Positions 61,017-64,000 of a DNA stretch of 64,000 nucleotides are shown here, piece after piece (within the stretch, counting starts at the first letter, position 1; every line of letters starts with the position of its first letter). The translations under genes and the position numbers were made by a program. Source of the DNA: Algoriphagus aquaeductus. GTDB lineage: Bacteria; Bacteroidota; Bacteroidia; Cytophagales; Cyclobacteriaceae. The stretch lies in the NCBI RefSeq assembly GCF_003253485.1, contig NZ_QKTX01000018.1, positions 30,279 to 94,278 of the forward strand, given 5' to 3'. Below the pieces are notes generated by a model, which worked only from the letters and a program-made list of their open reading frames with translations, did not search any database and was not told the origin of the DNA.

Positions 61017-61924
61017 TGAGCACTAGTGATTTCGCGGAAGAGGGTTTCCAGATTTTTCTTGCCTTGGTTGAGGCTGATTAGATTCAATTGCTGTTGGGCA
61101 ACGACTTGCATCAGAGCCTTCCGGGTTTCGGAAGGATCTTCGGTTGGAAGGATGATCTCCCGATTGCCTTTTTGTCCAAAACGAACTGCTCCGATGCCTT
61201 CAAACCACACCAATTCCATCGCTTCTTCAGTTTCCAGGATAAGTTCGGTTTGTGAGGATGAAGCTTTGAGTTCGGAAAGTGGGCTCGCGGCCAGGATTTT
61301 TCCCCGATTGATGATCACGACATCCTGACAGATCGCTTCGACTTCCTGCATGATGTGTGTGGAAAAGATCAGGGTTTTGTTTTCCGCTACCTCCAAAATG
61401 AGATTGCGGATATCTACCAGCTGATTGGGGTCAAGACCCGTCGTAGGTTCGTCCAAGATCACCACTTGAGGATCATGAATCAGGGCTCTGGCTAGGCCCA
61501 CCCGCTGTCGATACCCTTTGGAGAGCTGTCCTATTTTTTTGTGTTGCTCGGGCAGCAGTCCGGTTTTGCGGATCAGATCGTCAGTTCGTCTACGGATTTC
61601 AGCAGACTTGAGTCCGTACAGACCTCCGGAAAATTCCAAAAATTCGCGAACATAGAGATCCAGGTAGAGAGGGTTGTGTTCCGGGAGGTAGCCGATTTTT
61701 GGGCTAACTTTTTTCGGTTGTGCCAAAGCGTCTTCACCAAGAATACTCACTTCGCCCGAATCTGCGGAAAGGTACCCCGTGATGATTTTCATCGTGGTGG
61801 ATTTACCGGCACCATTGGGTCCCAGAAAGCCCAAAATTCTCCCCGGAGAAGCGGAAAAGCTCACCTCATCGAGTGCTTTTTGAGAACCGTAAATTTTGGT
61901 AAGACGTGTGACTTGGAGTGACAT
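61013..61924 (-). CDS. gldA: Gliding motility-associated ABC transporter ATP-binding subunit GldA
   Basis: The 303-residue ATPase shows Walker A GPNGAGKSTTMKIITG near residue 38, Q-loop IGYLPEHNPLYLDLYVREFLEF, signature LSKGYRQRVGLARALIHDP, Walker B VVILDEPTTGLDPNQL and the switch histidine in IFSTHIMQEVE. PEHNPLY is typical of the GldA subgroup. The C-terminal 90 residues are a regulatory extension. The frame opens 11 codons earlier; 61924 gives the standard start SLQVTRLTKIYG. It is first in the gldA-gldF-gldG operon. Confidence 0.93.
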   Translation of the reverse strand: MSLQVTRLTKIYGSQKALDEVSFSASPGRILGFLGPNGAGKSTTMKIITGYLSADSGEVSILGEDALAQPKKVSPKIGYLPEHNPLYLDLYVREFLEFSGGLYGLKSAEIRRRTDDLIRKTGLLPEQHKKIGQLSKGYRQRVGLARALIHDPQVVILDEPTTGLDPNQLVDIRNLILEVAENKTLIFSTHIMQEVEAICQDVVIINRGKILAASPLSELKASSSQTELILETEEAMELVWFEGIGAVRFGQKGNREIILPTEDPSETRKALMQVVAQQQLNLISLNQGKKNLETLFREITSAQ

Positions 61925-62240
61925 AAAAGGAAGGACCAAAAGGAAAATCACCCGCATGGCAGGGGCAAAGTCCCCTTTGGTCAGGTAGGGGCAAAAATAG
62001 GGAATGAGGACGGAATGGCAAGAAGTGAAGGGCCAGAATTAGACGTGTCCTCTATTATCCAATAAAACAGGAAGGACTATTTCCAATTTGGGGGCTGGAA
62101 GACGGAGGACCGAAGACGGCAGTGGTTTAATTCCGACATTTTCAGAAAACCTAAAATTTCCCTTTTCCCAGATACTAAAGCTTCAGGTTAATTTAAGAAT
62201 TTTAGGTTTTGGGAATTGCTCATTGGGCATTGAAAATTGA
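61925..62240. other. Non-coding stretch with two simple-repeat motifs
   Basis: No gene was recognised. It contains a GACCGA-type repeat (62098-62122, related to 7798-7829) and an AATTGATCATTG segment (62229-62246) that is the reverse complement of 46426-46443 and reaches the VOC gene stop. GGTTTAGTTT-like and GGGAATT motifs also occur. The gldA promoter should lie near its left end. Confidence 0.45.
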
Positions 62241-62630
62241 TCATTGCTTCCGCTCGATCAAGTCCCAAAGATTTCCATACAAATCCTTGAAAACCGACAC
62301 GATGCCGTAGCTTTCTTCTGCCGGTTCGCGGATAAACTCCACTCCACGGGAGGTATATTTCCGATAATCTCTCCAAAAGTCATCCGTGTAGAGAAAAAGA
62401 AACACCCGGCCACCAGCCTGAAAGCCGATTTGCTTTTCCTGCGTTTCGTTGGCTGCTTTGGCGAGAAGCAGGTGACAGGTCGAACCAGGAGGTGAAACTC
62501 TCACCCAGCGCTTGGTTTCACTCATTGGAGTATCTTCCAAAAGTTCAAAGTCAAGGACTTCGGTATAGTAGCGAATGGCTTCGTCGTATTCTCTGACGAG
62601 CAGGGAGAGTTGTCCGAGTTGTTGGGTCAT
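62241..62630 (-). CDS. VOC superfamily (glyoxalase/bleomycin-resistance-like) protein
   Basis: This 129-residue protein has the paired beta-alpha-beta layout of the VOC fold: QLGQLSLLVREYDEAIRYYTEVLDFELLED at the N terminus, WVRVSPPGSTCHLLLA, then VFLFLYTDDFWRDYRKYTSRGVEF and the ending VFKDLYGNLWDLIER, where the glutamate region and 'DLYGNxWDL' match the family. A metal ligand set cannot be fixed from sequence. Its role is unknown; such proteins include glyoxalases, dioxygenases and drug-binding proteins. It is divergent from the DUF4221 gene. Confidence 0.88.
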   Translation of the reverse strand: MTQQLGQLSLLVREYDEAIRYYTEVLDFELLEDTPMSETKRWVRVSPPGSTCHLLLAKAANETQEKQIGFQAGGRVFLFLYTDDFWRDYRKYTSRGVEFIREPAEESYGIVSVFKDLYGNLWDLIERKQ

Positions 62631-62662
62631 TTTGTAAAATAATTCTTTCAGAATATCCAGAT

Positions 62663-62692
62663 AAGGTTTAGTTTAGGCGCTAAACCTTTTTT
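62663..62692 (+). terminator. Terminator-shaped hairpin immediately before the DUF4221 start
   Basis: AAGGTTTAG (62663-62671) pairs perfectly with CTAAACCTT (62680-62688), followed by a run of six T (62687-62692) that overlaps the end of the arm. The ATG of the next gene is four bases further on. Its position suits a leader attenuator rather than an end-of-gene terminator. Confidence 0.6.
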
Positions 62693-62695
62693 CTT

Positions 62696-63850
62696 ATGCA
62701 CAAGAATACTTTAAAAATCGCTTTTCTCAGCCTTTTCTTCGGATTGATCTTTTCCTGTCAAACCCCAGATACTCAAAAGGCCAAAACCTATGAATTGGCT
62801 CCCGGCAACGAGATTCTTTCACTTCCTCTGAATGATCAAACTCCCAATATCAGTGTGGGTTTGCAGTATTTCCAAGGGGAAGAAACTTACCTCTTTAATG
62901 CCAACTCGAATACCAATGCCATCCAAATCTATGATCTGGGCAATCAATCCTTGGTGAAGGAATTGATTTTCGAAAGGGAGGGAGACCAAGGAATTGTACT
63001 AGCCTATTTTCATGTACAAAGCCTGGATAGCATTTTCGTTTTTCCTCCCTTTGGCAATCAGTTTATCCTTACAGACACTTCCGGAAAAGTGAAAAATCGA
63101 ATCCGATTTGACTTGCCCGATGGGTACGCCACCCTTTTTGTTCACAATAGTTACTATGTCTCTCCTCCCAAAGTGATGGGTAATGAATTGGTGGCTAAGC
63201 TAAGAGCGGATGGAAGAATTTCGGATTTTACACAAACCCAATTGGATACGATTTCACTGGCAGCTGCGATTAACTTGGAAACAGGATCGGTTCGCCTTTT
63301 GCCACAGCGATTCCCCAAAGACTACCTTTCTACTGGACAGAAGCAACTCGAATACAGTTTTCACCAGGATGAGGATCAAATGACGGTGTCATTTTTAGGA
63401 GACCATCGTATCTATTATTATTCTGCCAATTCCGCCGAAGCTACCTCCACCGAAGCCAAGAGCCAATTTTTGGATGAAGTGATGCCTAGTTTTGCCAAGG
63501 ATACGGACAGCCGTGGATTTGCCGAATATTCTTCAGCGAAGTCCCGATATGAATCACTGATTTTTGATCCTTTTCGAAGGGTGTACTACCGCTTTGCTTT
63601 TCCGACGGTCACCATCGAAAATGATGATCAGCTGAGAGCACTTCGTGCTACTCCGGGCGCTTTCGTGGTGATGGTTTTAGATGAAAAAGGCAGGGTGCTC
63701 ACCGAGCGGAAACTCGAAGGGGGTACCTATTATCCCAGCAATTATTTTGTGGGGGAAAAGGGACTTTATCTCTCCATCAATCACCCCGAGAATCCCAAAA
63801 ATGAGGAGGATCAGTTTCAGTTTGAATTGATCAAGTTGGAAGAAAAATAA
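62696..63850 (+). CDS. DUF4221 family lipoprotein
   Basis: The 384-residue protein begins with a lipoprotein signal (IAFLSLFFGLIFSC). The mature part shows the DUF4221 pattern: EETYLFNANSNTNAIQIYDLGNQSLVKELIF, then LDSIFVFPPFGNQFILTDTSGKVKNRI, and later YESLIFDPFRRVYYRFAFP and VMVLDEKGRVLTERKL. This is a propeller-like all-beta architecture related to the 6-bladed beta-propeller lipoproteins. The role is unknown. The leader directly before the ATG contains a terminator-like hairpin. Confidence 0.88.
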   Translation: MHKNTLKIAFLSLFFGLIFSCQTPDTQKAKTYELAPGNEILSLPLNDQTPNISVGLQYFQGEETYLFNANSNTNAIQIYDLGNQSLVKELIFEREGDQGIVLAYFHVQSLDSIFVFPPFGNQFILTDTSGKVKNRIRFDLPDGYATLFVHNSYYVSPPKVMGNELVAKLRADGRISDFTQTQLDTISLAAAINLETGSVRLLPQRFPKDYLSTGQKQLEYSFHQDEDQMTVSFLGDHRIYYYSANSAEATSTEAKSQFLDEVMPSFAKDTDSRGFAEYSSAKSRYESLIFDPFRRVYYRFAFPTVTIENDDQLRALRATPGAFVVMVLDEKGRVLTERKLEGGTYYPSNYFVGEKGLYLSINHPENPKNEEDQFQFELIKLEEK

Positions 63851-63874
63851 AAGTAGGACCTGCCAGGTGGGGTG

Positions 63875-64000
63875 TCAAATTTGTGCCATTTTTGGTTTTT
63901 TATTCGCATCCCACTTTAAGGTTTTTAATCTCTTGGAAAGAGTGGTTTGCCCGATGTTTTTTTCAGACCAATTTTTCACATTTTCTACTCGTGTTGACTG
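63875..64000 (-). CDS. Unidentified partial gene, C-terminal 41 residues
   Basis: On the minus strand an open frame enters from the right edge and ends at a stop at 63875-63877. The visible 41 residues are basic and include VKNWSEKNIGQTTLSKRLKT and a Lys-rich end (NKKPKMAQI). A helix-turn-helix-like GQTTLSKRLKTL segment hints at a DNA-binding or recombinase-type protein, but this is a guess. Most of the gene lies outside the window, so nothing more can be said. Confidence 0.35.
   Translation of the reverse strand, partial: QSTRVENVKNWSEKNIGQTTLSKRLKTLKWDANKKPKMAQI

Overview
The window comes from a Bacteroidota chromosome, most likely a Cytophagales/Cyclobacteriaceae member close to Algoriphagus (inference from gene content). 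Supporting signs are a complete mra/mur/fts division cluster, gliding-type gldA-gldF-gldG genes, a TonB-dependent receptor followed by a DUF4249 lipoprotein, DUF4221 and beta-propeller lipoproteins, few Shine-Dalgarno sequences, and promoters of the Bacteroidota type (TTTG near -33, TAnnTTTG near -7). No rRNA, tRNA, CRISPR array, prophage or intact transposase gene was seen.

Layout. 1-3.3 kb: two-part sodium:solute symporter (cut at the left edge), ZIP metal transporter and ApbE flavin transferase. 3.4-5.0 kb: ruvB and a RelE/ParE-type toxin-antitoxin pair. 5.1-10.2 kb: tryptophan-to-quinolinate genes kmo, kynU and 3-hydroxyanthranilate dioxygenase, then an M19 dipeptidase coupled to a weakly thiamine-pyrophosphokinase-like protein. 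10.2-14.9 kb: glycerol regulon glpD-glpK-glpF facing a DeoR regulator, with repeated operator-like motifs between them. 14.9-22.5 kb: mixed housekeeping genes (RluA, GNAT, coaX, YpdA, NRDE, old yellow enzyme, SDR) and a RES/Xre toxin-antitoxin pair. 22.5-25.0 kb: BlaI repressor and M56 membrane peptidase with three operators around the promoter.

25.3-40.8 kb: one long division and wall operon, mraZ-rsmH-ftsL-ftsI-murE-mraY-murD-ftsW-murG-murC-ftsQ-ftsA-ftsZ, with mostly overlapping or abutting genes. It starts at a promoter with a classic MraZ triple repeat. murG has no ATG, GTG or TTG at its proper N terminus and seems to begin at ATT.

40.8-46.3 kb: flavin reductase, purine nucleoside phosphorylase, a lipoprotein, TonB receptor and DUF4249 partner. 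46.3-55.4 kb is the accessory part. Two secreted M20 amidohydrolase paralogues and a 75-bp remnant of the 3' end of a third divide it into two cargo blocks. One block holds a Crp/Fnr regulator, a cysteine-rich peptide gene interrupted by TGA, a beta-propeller lipoprotein and a secreted protein. The other holds a run of small lipoprotein and secreted-protein genes. Several dispersed repeats and hairpins lie here and at 56.2-57.4 kb.

55.5-64 kb: SDR, VF530-family protein, dnaN, gldA-gldF-gldG, a VOC protein, a DUF4221 lipoprotein and an unidentified gene running off the right edge.
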